Source of the DNA: Patiria miniata
Taxonomy: Eukaryota > Echinodermata > Asteroidea > Valvatida > Asterinidae
Length of the DNA: 64,000 bases
NCBI RefSeq assembly: GCF_015706575.1
Contig: NW_024037069.1
Span: 44,275,553-44,339,552 of the forward strand
Reading direction: 5' to 3'
Below are positions 40,070 to 50,226 of this stretch, piece after piece (positions within the stretch are counted from its first letter, which is position 1; every line of letters begins with the position of its first letter). The translations under genes and the position numbers were made by a program. Below the pieces are notes generated by a model. It worked only from the letters and a program-made list of their open reading frames with translations, ran no database searches and was not told the origin of the DNA.

Positions 40070-43000
40070 CTATGGAGGGAAGTTTTAAGAAAACTGCCAT
40101 TTTGTCAGTGCCTTGTGAATGTGGAGACCTTAAAAATATGCTTAAACCTTCTGATTTGCCCGGCCACTTTTAACCCTTAAAGATATAGTCCATCATTTGT
40201 AATTTGTGCATTTTGTTTGTTTGAAGCAACAAAAGTGTTCAAAATCTAATGAAGGATACTGAACAACTAACCTGATGAAGTTTCAGCTAAGCTTCAGCTG
40301 TATATTCCGAGAAAAACAGCATTTTAGGATCTCAATTTCAAATCAAAAGTTACTGAATCATGTTTTGAATTGTTTTGAATTGCAGCTATACGCGACGTCG
40401 CGCACTGATCCGACGAATTATAGCAACCGCGCGCGCGTGTGCGTCGTGCCAATGCTTGCGCGCGCTTCGCCAAATAACAAAACGAACTACTAATTTAAAT
40501 TTTCCTACGGTTAAGACACACCGTTGGAAAGGCTTTCTTCCAGAAAGAATAATTTCACAGGGAGTTTAGTTCCCTTACTATCTTTCAACCAAGTTTGTTT
40601 TTCAACAATAATTACGCCAGTTACTTTTCGGATGGCTGCAAATGATGGACTATAGCTTTAAAGGACCGGGTGGATTTTCCTCTGCACTTTTTTGAGCAAT
40701 ATTTTCCCTCAACCAGGCGCGGATCCATAGGGGGAGGGGCGGGTTCGAATAACCCTCTTTTTTTGCTCTGACACCAACAAAAATTCGAAACTCATCACAA
40801 CACAAACTGCACATAAGTGGTAGCCGTTGTTGGTGGTTCCGCGCTAACATTATTGTTGTGATTTTGTATTCAAGATGCGGAAATCAGATCTCGGTTAGTC
40901 CTGCATAAAATTCGCATACATTTAGCAGGAAAACCTCCTAATGTATTCAGAATTCATTGCCCGCTACCTGTCCTTACATTCGATGTCCGAAGGACACTGG
41001 AGGGACCGTGAACCAGTCTAAATGTTTACTATAGCTTGGAATTGGCAAAGCCAGTCAAGTGAGGACGCCCTTTCATGAAAAGGGAATTGCAACAACTGTA
41101 CTCAATCTCAGCACGCGTAGTGTAAACCGGTCCCGCTGCGGTAGTCAATTATTAATCAGTATTTTGAAACCTATGGTTATGCCTATGGTAATGGTAAGAG
41201 TCAGTTTTTGATAGCGTGGTGTTTAACTGTCATCCATGAGTGATACTGTAATCATGAAGCTATAAAAAGGAATCATCATTTTCGAAAATAAACAATCATA
41301 TACCTCGCGCGCAGAGATGATCCTATCAATGGCCTTAAATGGGAACTAGCTACCGGTCCCCGTACTTTTCGGGGGGGGGGGGACCAATCTAGTGGCAAAT
41401 TGATATAATTTTGCAGTGTAAGGACGCACAATTAGTAAGTCTGATTAAGAGTAATTCATTACTTGCCCCCTACAAACATATATATTCAACGGTTTTAGAG
41501 ATTAACAAATAAGATACAGCATGCACAGAGCATCAGAAAAGTGGCCGAGGTGCCATTAAAATATAGCATAATGGACAACATGTAGAAACTTTCCAAAATG
41601 AAAAAGTAAAAATACTATGAAATCTCCTACTTGATTGTAAGTACATGATAGGATAAAGCACCCCCGTGAAATCATTTGCTGTGCAGTATGCTCACGTCAA
41701 CGTCACTACGCTGTCATTTACAGGAAAATGGGATTTGCCATCATTTCGGGAGGAAAAAAAGCCAAAACGCGGGGTTTTTTTTCTCGAATACTGCCCCAAA
41801 TTGGCCAAATTTAGTTTAGTTTGCAATCAGTTACAAATCCTTCTCCAGAGTGCAAAACTTGGGGTCATATCGCTAGAGGGTGCAAGTTAAAATGTTTCCA
41901 TAATTACCGTAGACAGTTTTAACCAATTCCTATCAGTCATGTTACTGGTCGTTTACGGTTGATAAAAAAAAACAACGACTAGCGGGTTTTTAAACACTTT
42001 TCTGGTGTCAAATGAAATGTTGACTTCTCATCCTTCTACCTTTTTATGTTCAGTAAGGCATGCACAATACTACCAATGAGTCCGTATTTTGAGAGTGCTA
42101 AATTCACACTATTATTGATGTACCCTAACGTGGTGTGGCCCCCAACGTGGCACACTTTGATATTTCGCCTGTAGCGCCTAGCTAGAGCAAATGTTTTAAC
42201 TGAAATTTCACAGAAAGTGAAATTTCATCAAGTTCTAAACACTTCCGTTCATAAAACACGAGTTTATCTTCCTGTTAGAAAGTTTGAAGAAAAAAATTAT
42301 TTTGGCGTGATTTTCCGATTTTATTTCAAAGTGCACAGTGAACCCTTTGAAAATGTCCCGAAAATATATAAAATAATTTGCTGACAAACTTCTAGTTGGG
42401 TATGTTATTAGAGATAATAATTGTTTATTAGAATTTATCAACTTTACAGAAATTCTTAAAATGTTAATTTGGAATTTTTGGAGATTTATTCAAGTGCGCC
42501 ACGTTGGGGAACACTCAGCCGATTTGTGCCTAATTTCCGGACACCACCGTTTTTGAATTTGGGATTAAATTTCATGAAACCGAAATTGTTCACAGAGGTT
42601 AAATAGCAAGCATTAATAAGGTAAATGTACCAGTATTTCACTGAATGAATTTGAAGTTTGTTAACAAAGAAGTTTGGCAACACTGATGTGGAAACTCGGG
42701 GTAAATGTCGAAGTGCGCCACGTTAGGGAACACCACTATACACCGGTACCTCCGCGTTCTGCGCTACATCGCGCAGTACACACCACGCGCGCGTCAATCT
42801 CCACACAAGGAGCTGATTACGACTACTCACGAGAGGCACATACCATTAAACATAGCTAGAGGGGTGTTTCCAAAAACAAGTAAAATTGTTGAACAAAATC
42901 GTTGGAAGTTTAGTATAAAAAAAAAAAAAAAAGACCGAAAAGGTATTTATGAATGGGAATAAACATGTGCTTGACCGGTATTAAACAAGTCCGTTTAAGA

Positions 43001-46000
43001 CCGGCTGGGAGACTGGACGCTTATAATGGCCCGAGCTGAAGGCGAGGTACGTTATCGGCGACCAGGCCCCAAGCCGGTATTAAACGGACTTGTTTAAAAC
43101 CGACCAAGCACATATTATTCCCTTATTAATTGAGCATCGAATGGAGGGCTTTCAATGGAAACCTTGCTTTGCATGCTGAAATATGAACACTCATTTTCAC
43201 AGTTTTGAAAAAGGATATCGACTGAGATGAATTTTCAACAGATTAAGTTTTTAAAAACCTGCTTCAGATTTAGTGCATTGTGGTTTCTTGAGTAGGGAAA
43301 GATAGGCCTACTTGTTCCCCATAAAGGTGTCCATTACCTCAGGTATACGTCGTAATTCTTCCATTATTGATAACCACCGTCACTGTACCGGGATTCCAAT
43401 CTTACATTGTAAGAAGGACAACAATAGTGAGACACTAAAAGGGAAAGAACTAAATTGATTGAATTTTTTTTGTTAGGACTCACTTATTTCAGCAAAGATT
43501 GAGTCCTCCGTTTCGCCCTCTGCCAGAGCTACGAAGGGCTCGCGAGCAGATTTCAGCTTGAAGTTCAAACGGAAAGGCATCGACAGAGGGCGTAAGATGA
43601 AGGTGAACCTAGATGGGTTAGTGGGCGGCGCGAAGAATGAGCAGGCTGAGGAGAAAAAAAAATGAAAAAAGAAATCAAATTGTTACAATACTGGTGGAGA
43701 GCAAATAAAATGATTGCATTTTGCACAGTTGAGCAACCAGACAGAATCCCCGAAATCCAAATAAACCAAATCGGTCGAGGGATGAAGATGAAACCTTGTA
43801 TACGAGTATGAGCCCTTGTCGGAGGATGTGGGGGGGGGGGGGTGCGAAGTCTCCATGACGTCATCGGAGATCAAATTGCAAGCGTTTAAGGTTAAAAGAT
43901 GAAAAAAAACCCTTTCAACCATAACTCTTGCCATGAATGAATCTTTTGTGGTGTGATTGATATTGCCTTGAGCAGAATGCTTGATCCTGAGCAAGAAGCC
44001 GCTTGATCTTTACTTCCGATTTTATCGAACGTGCAATGTGAAATAAATATACCGTAATAAGTTAAGGTAGCATTTTACTACCATTATACTGATTGAGTAA
44101 AACGTTGATAGGTATTGCCTACCACAAAGAATGGCATAATTACGTCATAACCTTAACAAACCAAAGCGTCCTCCAGCGGTACTTTAAATACGTTTTTTAA
44201 TGGAAAAAAATCTGAAATATAACAAAATGGGCAATATCAATTTCTCAGAAAACCACACATTATGGCGAGGCACAGCACAGAAACAGGTAATAGAGACACA
44301 ATATAGTAGTTTTATTTCAACGGGGTTGCCTTTTCAGTTATGTAAGGTGCTATTCTTAAGGGCCCTGATTACATTAAAATAAGTTATTGAATGAAAATAA
44401 AAAGGTAAAAAGAAACCAAAGAAAACAGTAAACAGACCAACATAAAATGAAACAAAAATAAAATAAAATTAACTAAATATATATAGAATCCAAATTTACG
44501 TAAACTTAAATGTGAAAAACAAAACGAAAGTAGTAGGACCAAAACTATAAAAAAATAAAGAAAAGCAAATTGTTAGATATCAACATTACTATAAAAAAAA
44601 AGCAAGCATGATGAAATTCAGAGATAAAACATATTGAATTTTAGATGGCAGGCTGCACATCTTAAAGTATTTTTAATAAAGCAATATAACATCCGTCAAA
44701 AATGTGGCGTTTTTTTGAAAAAAAATTAATTACACTTCAGTAGGATTTCGCTGGACTGTAACTACACACGGTCTTCGTGTTATTATCAAGATTACAACAT
44801 GTGTGATGACTTGCGCATGCTGAAAGGGATCACCAGTGGGGAAAATTAGGAAACATGGTCACTTCTTAGTAACCATGGAAACCAACCCATGGAACACGAA
44901 AACGCCTGAACAGCTTCTTTTGCATATTGTTTGAAAATAATTTGCCCAACAGTTGAAACTTAATTAATTATTTCAGTCACTCATCACGTCTTGACATGAG
45001 TATGATACAGGTTGGGTTTATACTTGAGCATGATAAAATGTATTACCGACGAGGAAATCAGTAGCAAAATTCGGTCAGTTCTTGGTAACTACGAAAAGCA
45101 ACCATCACAACATCAAAAAACCTCTATTGGAAATAAACCAACTTCGTATTATTTTATAAAACCATCTTCCTAAAAAATAAAGGAAACTATGCAGTGATTG
45201 AAAACATTCTTCACGTTGCACAAAATCAAAATGGTGCAGATGGTGTAGATTTATAACAATTCAAATTTTCCAAAGTAACACTGTAGGTAAAAATGCTGTG
45301 TTAGGCCCAAAAAAAAAATTCGGTCTCTGGTCAGACCAAAGTTCCGGAATTGACGCGGCTTTTTTTTTTTTTTTTTTTTTTCTTCAAGCTTGGATTGTAC
45401 AGACAAGGTGGGGTACTATTTTTTTTTTGGCCTAACCTCTCTATAACGGATTCGATGGAATAATACATCGGTCTGGAGTGCGTTGGTTGATGAGTGAATT
45501 GAAGACCAGACAAGTCTGTCAGTTGTCTCTCTTATCAAGAACAGCACGATTATGAAAAAAACTCCCCATATACGTACACCACATACGTGACTGATTTTGC
45601 AGTTTTTTTGTAATGACGTGCACACATTTTCAATTGAATTATGTCTTTATTTCCCACTTTTCTTTACACGGTAATGAAAAATTTCGCGCGTAGCCACTCG
45701 GCATTTATTGAGAAAAATGCTGAAGAAACTGCTTATTTTCAAAGATATTTTATTGATTATAAGGGGCACCACCTTTTATATGTATAGGAATACACAATGT
45801 TACATATTGCGACACTATTGTGACTCAACTTATAGAGACAATGTGAATTGCAGAAAAATGAAGCTACGCCCATACACTGTTTACACGGAAACTGATGGTT
45901 TAATAAGGTAAGCGATCAACCTGGTAACGTATCTGACATATAATAACAATAATATTTTATGCGGCAAACTGACAGATATACACACAATTACAATAAATAC

Positions 46001-46839
46001 ATAAAATTTGATATTAAAACAAAAGGATATACTAACAATAAGAAACCAAGTAAACACTACACACGAAAGACAGAACGTGGACAGTGCAGGGCTGCCGAGG
46101 AGAAGAACAAAAGTGAAACAAAACACTGTCGCCAATAAGGCGTGTCTCCCCAACCCTGCACAATGACAGACACATAACACAGACCAAGAACAAAACAATT
46201 AAAACTACCAAAATTGCACAAGGGAGGAAATGTCCAAGGGAGTATAATATGGGATTCAAAAAATGGGCAGGGCAGATGAGGCTAAGTAAAGGAAGTGGAT
46301 AGGAGAACCGGGCAGTACAACAGAGGGAGGGAGGGAGACAGGGAAGGAGAAGATGTTTTTTTCATGGAGTGAAGAACGCTCAAGAGTTCTGAGCAGTGTT
46401 AAAAATAAAGTACAAGAAATTTGAAATAAAATTGTCGAACTGCAGAAACGCCTGAATGTTTTTCCAAAAACGTCATGAAAAGTTCGTTGAAAAGACAAAA
46501 CAAATGCTTACTTTCTCTGATATAGTGAGTACAATTGCCGGCTTTAGGCGTCCCGTCAGAGGTTAATTCTAAGGAGGCCTCCTCCAACACACACTGGCCC
46601 GTGGTCTTCCCGTAGCAGAACCACCAGCAGCGCTCTTCCTTAAGGCACTTCGCGGCGCAACGACGCTGGGATCCGGGGACAGACGAGGCGATGACGCGGT
46701 GCGGTTCCGTCTCGTACTCGCCGTGTTTGGCTTGTACGAAAGTTTCCGAAAAATTAACAGGTGTGGATCCAATTGACATGGTAACCTCAGCATAGCAGGT
46801 CACGGCGATCAGAGTGAAATGTAATACACGTACTTTCAT
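39768..46839 (-). CDS. Secreted PAN-like + FAMeT (Methyltransf_FA) domain protein, 3-exon model
   Basis: Three minus-strand exons, 46839-46512, 43645-43484 and 40069-39768, join in frame through phase-1 introns (328+162+302 = 792 nt) to give 263 residues plus a TAA stop. In order the protein has a signal peptide (about 1-19), a cysteine-rich PAN/apple-like region (about 48-111; C61, C65, C71, C75, C83, C103, C111) and a FAMeT-type domain (about 121-260) with the family's hallmark LKSAREPFVALAE, INIGGWGNSKSVIR and EYRPFWIDYKGGVVKVGKGG stretches. The FAMeT domain is named after a crustacean farnesoic acid O-methyltransferase, but in most animals it occurs in secreted proteins of unknown function, so I do not infer methyltransferase activity. 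Sequons at N29 and N102 also suggest export. Both introns carry repeat relics. The in-frame joins and domain continuity across both splices make this the best-supported gene here; its exact role is unknown. Confidence 0.85.
40175..40664. mobile_element. MITE with about 25-bp TIRs in the intron before exon C
   Basis: The left end begins CCTTAAAGATATAGTCCATC followed by ATTTG. The right end is its inverse (CAAATGATGGACTATAGCTT then TAAAGG at 40639-40664), with only an indel and one substitution. The 490-bp element lies about 105 bp upstream (minus-strand sense) of the exon C acceptor. It contains a CG-rich alternating tract. The target duplication is unclear. Confidence 0.7.
40714..40765. mobile_element. 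One-ended fragment of the GGCGGATCC hAT-type MITE
   Basis: CAGGCGCGGATCCATAGGGG resembles the left terminus of the 5.3 and 35.6 kb elements. I find no matching opposite end within a few hundred bases. It lies in the intron between exons B and C. Confidence 0.45.
42134..42514. mobile_element. TIR element with CCCCAACGTGGCGCACTT-type ends
   Basis: The left TIR reads GTGTGGCCCCCAACGTGGCA then CACTTTGA. The right TIR reads TCAAGTGCGCCACGTTGGGG then AACAC, the near-exact inverse. The 381-bp interior is AT-rich and non-coding. A third copy of the right terminus lies at 42710-42734. Confidence 0.65.
42952..43125. mobile_element. Foldback (snap-back) element with about 60-bp arms
   Basis: The left arm (about 42952-43011) contains ATGTGCTTGACCGGTATTAA and ACAAGTCCGTTTAAGACCGG. 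The right arm (about 43066-43125) is its inverse, containing CCGGTATTAAACGGACTTGT and TTAAAACCGACCAAGCACAT. A spacer of roughly 55 bp separates the arms. Transcribed either way it would form a long hairpin. It lies in the intron between exons B and C. No target duplication is certain. Confidence 0.75.
43484..43645 (-). CDS. Exon B: N-terminal part of FAMeT-type domain
   Basis: This exon does not start with a useful ATG and is found by homology. On the minus strand a long pyrimidine tract ending ctcctcag precedes 43645. The frame then reads CSFFAPPTNPSRFTFILRPL, SMPFRLNFKLKSAREPFVAL and AEGETEDSIFAEI, ending at a GTGAGT donor after 43484. The pattern of a hydrophobic FRLNFKLKSAREPFVALAE strand followed by FAEI is the first half of Methyltransf_FA domains. 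The exon is 162 nt with phase 1 at both ends, so it can be included or skipped without breaking the frame. Splicing restores T110 at its 5' edge and N164 at its 3' edge; N164 completes the motif FAEINIGGWGN with exon C, which is strong support for both boundaries. Confidence 0.85.
43795..44270 (+). repeat. Dispersed repeat family R1, copy 1 (uninterrupted)
   Basis: This is the uninterrupted counterpart of the 53.3-54.8 kb repeat, roughly 475 bp, with long near-identical blocks such as the one around TGATCCTGAGCAAGAAGCCG. It lies in the intron between exons A and B of the PAN/FAMeT gene. It provides the empty sites for both insertions in copy 2. The class is not recognised. Confidence 0.8.
45304..45432. 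mobile_element. Shorter copy of the GGCC/CGGTCTCTGGTCAG Harbinger-like MITE
   Basis: The sequence GGCCCAAAAAAAAAATTCGG, then TCTCTGGTCAGACCAAAGTT and CCGGAATTGACGCGG, is the reverse complement of the right part of the 60.74-61.12 kb element. It includes the shared CAAGCTTGGATTGTACAGAC block and ends TTTTTTTGGCC. The flanks are TTA on the left and TAA on the right, so the duplication is imperfect or the end is ambiguous. It is internally deleted relative to the longer copy. Confidence 0.75.
46512..46839 (-). CDS. Exon A: signal peptide and PAN/apple-like cysteine-rich region
   Basis: The exon is open from the ATG at 46839-46837 to a GTAAGC donor beginning at 46511 and ends in phase 1. The chosen start has G at -3 and gives MKVRVLHFTLIAVTCYA, a typical cleavable signal peptide. 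The open frame continues upstream to 46968, but that extension has no signal character. After cleavage come about 30 polar residues and then SQRRCAAKCLKEERCWWFCY, matching the Cys spacing and aromatic core of PAN/apple modules, followed by GQCVLEE and GNCTHYI. PAN modules usually bind proteins or carbohydrates; that role here is inference. The region is short for a full PAN domain, and its last cysteine (residue 111) comes from exon B. Confidence 0.8.
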
Positions 46840-47309
46840 ATCTGGCGCTACACTATAGCATTGTATTAACATCAAGGAACTGAAATTATTTCTATTTTTC
46901 GAAGAGAAGCTGTTGTAAGATGACACAAATCTGAATTGCAGGCCGAATATTTTAATACATTGCAACAAATCGGTGCCACCTTTTACAAGGAGTCGTCAGC
47001 AGCTGCGCCACAATAATATTGTGTTTGTTCACTGAAGAATTCGTAAAACAATCGACTGCTCGGGCGGTTTTGGGCGCTCTATAGGCAAGGTGGTTTCCGA
47101 CGCTACAATGACTGATGGAGTAATGAATAATGAAAGGTTTGCGGAAACACCATGTGCGAATAATTTCTCAACTAAGAGAATGGTTCTGAAAAGAACCAGA
47201 GGTATAAACTCACTAGACTGATGGAGTGACAGTTTTACACTACCACGCCACCGCATGGCTGTTCCGTGTCTAATTCAGTAGATGCGCACGCGTATAGTTT
47301 GTTACAAGG

Positions 47310-47772
47310 CCTTAACCCTAAAGGGGCCGGGTTATTTTGACCATCTCTCAGCCGGGGGGGGGGGGCGGATTCCGCCCCCCCTAAGATCTCGGCCATCGAG
47401 TGACGAAAAATTTTGAAACTCGACACATGCATAGAGCAACTCTTCCTAAACATACCCAAGAAATTTCATGACTATAGGTCAAAGGGATTTGGAATTATGG
47501 CTAATTAATTATTCATATGTACGAATGGCAATTCTGCTCTGTGTACACGACGTATATGCGAAAATTCAGATTTCACGGCGCATAGCGCCGGAAAATTTTT
47601 CGCTACGCGGCAACCCGTGGTCCGATTTTTATGTTTTTGGTATCAAAAGATGCGCAAAGCTCGAGGCTAAAAAGTCATAACAGCTCGGGTCACGAAAAAA
47701 TTTTTTTAGAGGCTAAAACGGAAAATGTTGAGGGGGGGGCGGATTCCGCCCCCCGTCCCCTTTAGGGTTAAG
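47310..47772. mobile_element. TIR element with CCTTAACCCTAAAGGGG ends and internal GC palindromes
   Basis: The left end is CCTTAACCCTAAAGGGGCC. The right end is CCCCTTTAGGGTTAAGG, its inverse. Just inside each end sits a GGGGGGCGGATTCCGCCCCC palindrome (about 47355-47380 and 47733-47756). The roughly 460-bp AT-rich interior has no recognised coding. The target duplication is not clear because the right flank repeats GGTTAAGG. Confidence 0.65.
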
Positions 47773-48299
47773 GGGTTAAGGTTAAGGGTATCGGTGCAGA
47801 CCAGTAAATCGGTCCGAAATTGCCTACGCCGGCCAAATCACGATTTGCATGCACTCAAATTTTCCGGTATCAGAACATTTTGATTGCCGTGACTTTGATG
47901 ATTTGTAAAAAAAGAAGGTTTGAAGCCGTACAGAGGACTGCGAGCTCATATTTCTGTGAAATCTGGATGAAATTAGGCCCTAAAATTGATCTGTTTTGCA
48001 ATGAAGCGTAGGGCTGGCGCCCATTTTCAAAATGGCGATGGGCTTTAGGACTGCTTGAAGGGGTGATCATCTATGGATGGAATTTTTTTCCAAAAAGTAA
48101 TTGGTTACCATCCCCCCCCCCCAAAAAAAAAACCAATTGAACAGAAAATGAAAGATGAAGAAATATGTTTTAATTTGATGCGTGTCTTGAACACCTCAGA
48201 GAGTTGTGAGTATTTTTAATAATTTTGGGTAGTGCGCGTAATTACCACTTAGGTCTATGGTCTTTGTGCAAGACGTTCTTAGCGAGGTAATTCTCGAGA

Positions 48300-48560
48300 G
48301 GCTGGGCCCTTTAACCGCGCTGCAGCATGCGGGCGCTGGTAAGGGCTGATGAGCTTCACTGAATCTTGTGAAGGAAGTACAGATTGACCTTCGCATGCAG
48401 CTAGCGCGCGCTACGCATGATGGGCACCGGAAGCTAGTTTGTGTGACGCGTTCTACGTCACAGGTCACGCAAATCTATCCAATGAGGGCTCAAATGACGT
48501 CAGCCCTGACCAGCGTCCTGTTTGCAGGGCGGGGGGTACGAGCGAACAATCCGCAAACAA
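48300..48560. other. CpG-rich block within AT-rich surroundings
   Basis: Dense CG dinucleotides (GCGCTGG, GCTAGCGCGCGCTACGC, GTGACGCGTTCTACGTCAC and similar) stand out. The block lies about 1.5 kb upstream of exon A on its strand, so it might be a promoter-proximal region, or part of a repeat. Confidence 0.3.
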
Positions 48561-49290
48561 TTATGGTTAAGGGTGCAACCCTGTATTAAAACTCCCGTAG
48601 ACGCCTGTGCTAAATGCCCATACTTCAACTTTTATTAAAAAATACCCAGAACTCTCACAGGTATTTAAGCTGCACAAGACAAAATGAGATCAAAATGTCA
48701 TCTTTCATTTTTGGGTGGGTTGACCATTGACTTTTAGAGAAATTCTCACCCAAAGAAGACGACCCCTATTTTCCGAAAGGGGAAAACTAGCCATCTTGAA
48801 AAACGATCCCTCCACAAAAACGCAAAATGGTGCCACTGTCGAGCCTCATTATTGCACCCGAAATGCTCAGAATTGGAAGCCTCTAGTCCGGACCAGAGGT
48901 TCATTACCATATCTCTTCAATTCCCCAATTCTTTGGCTCTCAGAACTCTCCAATATAGAATATTTGAGGGTACAACTTTTATTCATGAGCTTGGCGGATG
49001 GATTTACCGGTGTGCACCATGACCAACCTAGTTCCCATGGTGTCGAGCAGTACGCTCCCACCACTATTAGCAATAGTCTGGGTCCTGGTTGTGTGTAAAA
49101 CCAGTGTTTGTTTTTGATGCGGTGGTTGGGTAAAAACAGAATCAACTCGTCGCGGCATGAGATCTGAAAACACGATTTTCGTCAAAGTTAGAATGTTACA
49201 ATATGCAGTATCACATTTTATACTATTATATAGAAAAATGGAATGAGCGGGGAACTTTTTTGAGATGGAGTAGGCGTAATAATGCACGTC

Positions 49291-49430
49291 GAACCTTAAA
49301 ACACGTAATACACGTTGGAAATAACACCAAGTACACGATATAAATCAATAACTTGCTATTGCTGTATCGAATCAGGATACAGGAAGTAAGTTTCCACCCA
49401 GGGGTTACTATTCAAAACAAGGTTGAAAAA
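49291..49430 (+). repeat. Dispersed repeat R2, copy 2
   Basis: It is homologous to 1619-1760 in the same orientation (TTAAAACACGTAATACACGT, CACCAAGTACACGATATAAA, ATCGAATCAGGATACAGGA). Similarity fades on both sides. The class is unknown. Confidence 0.7.
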
Positions 49431-49719
49431 AGGAACGTCTGGGGACGAGGTTGCTCCATGACATGCTTAGCAGTGATGAGTAAAATTTGGAGGAAAGGTT
49501 GACTGGACGGTACGTGGACATAATGACTTCATTTGGTCGAACTACGATGACAAAAAGAGGGCGCTTTACTCTATTGCCAATTTCTGGTAACAAATACCCC
49601 GGTATTTTTGGGGCATGTTTGGTGCATTTTCTTTTCATTTAAAAATGCTTTCAAATTTGGTACACACTTTTTCGGGTCAATTTCAACAGTCCAATTAAAC
49701 AACCTTTGGTATCCAGTAT

Positions 49720-49733
49720 GCCCAGTAGAGGGC
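49720..49733 (+). promoter_or_regulatory. CTCF-consensus-like site CCAGTAGAGGGCGC
   Basis: It matches the bilaterian CTCF core CCASYAGRKGGCRS at all 14 positions. AGAGGGCGC words also recur elsewhere here, where they may belong to dispersed repeats, so a repeat origin is possible. Confidence 0.35.
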
Positions 49734-50226
49734 GCTAAACCTACTTTGGGGGCAAAGTTATCATTTTCGTCTTTTTGTCCCAATATTTGAACTGTTCTTA
49801 AACAAACACAGCACTAATCAAATAATGTTGGTGATTTTTAAATTCTTTGTTTGTTTTAATGCAAGAACTGCCAAAAGAGTACTCGAAAAAATATTGTGCA
49901 GAAAGATGAAAATAATGGCAATGGTTCCATAAACTATAGTTGGGCCGGTCCAATTATAGTTTGGGCTGTCCCAACTGGGACAGAATAGTTGAGATCTCAA
50001 CTATAGTTGGAATGAAACGTAGCAGGGGGTCTCATGTTCATTGTAATTGCACATGACTGGAGAGCCATTGACCATGCATGATAATGGGACGTTTATTGAG
50101 AGAAATTATTTCCGCTGCTCATTTATCCTGACTGTTTACAACAGTTGACCTATTTCCTGACTGGAGTCCGCGGGTAGTTTTTTTTTTTCCTTTCTATTTT
50201 GTCTTTTCAGAAAATACAGGGAATAT

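Larger units (their letters stand above)
40070..43483 (-). other. Intron between exons B and C
   Basis: This 3.4-kb intron begins GTGAGT and ends CCTCCATAG on the minus strand. It holds a MITE (40175-40664), a hAT-type end (40714), a TIR element (42134-42514) and a foldback element (42952-43125). The remaining sequence shows nothing recognisable. Confidence 0.7.
43646..46511 (-). other. Intron between exons A and B
   Basis: This 2.9-kb intron begins GTAAGC and ends in a long polypyrimidine tract and CTCCTCAG on the minus strand. It contains repeat R1 copy 1 (43795-44270), an A-rich low-complexity stretch (about 44390-44600) and the short Harbinger-like MITE (45304-45432). The rest is unremarkable. 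Confidence 0.7.

Noticed and set aside
45881-46259. Hydrophobic minus-strand open frames resembling membrane segments
   Set aside because: They arise from A-rich plus-strand sequence read backwards; two overlapping frames look equally hydrophobic and no topology or family fits.
46399-46511. Extension of exon A by read-through to the stop at 46399
   Set aside because: A consensus GTAAGC donor precedes it. The read-through residues are hydrophobic without domain sense, and splicing to exon B completes the cysteine pattern.
48727-49287. Several overlapping open frames on both strands
   Set aside because: Frames on both strands are of similar length without domains, which is typical of chance.
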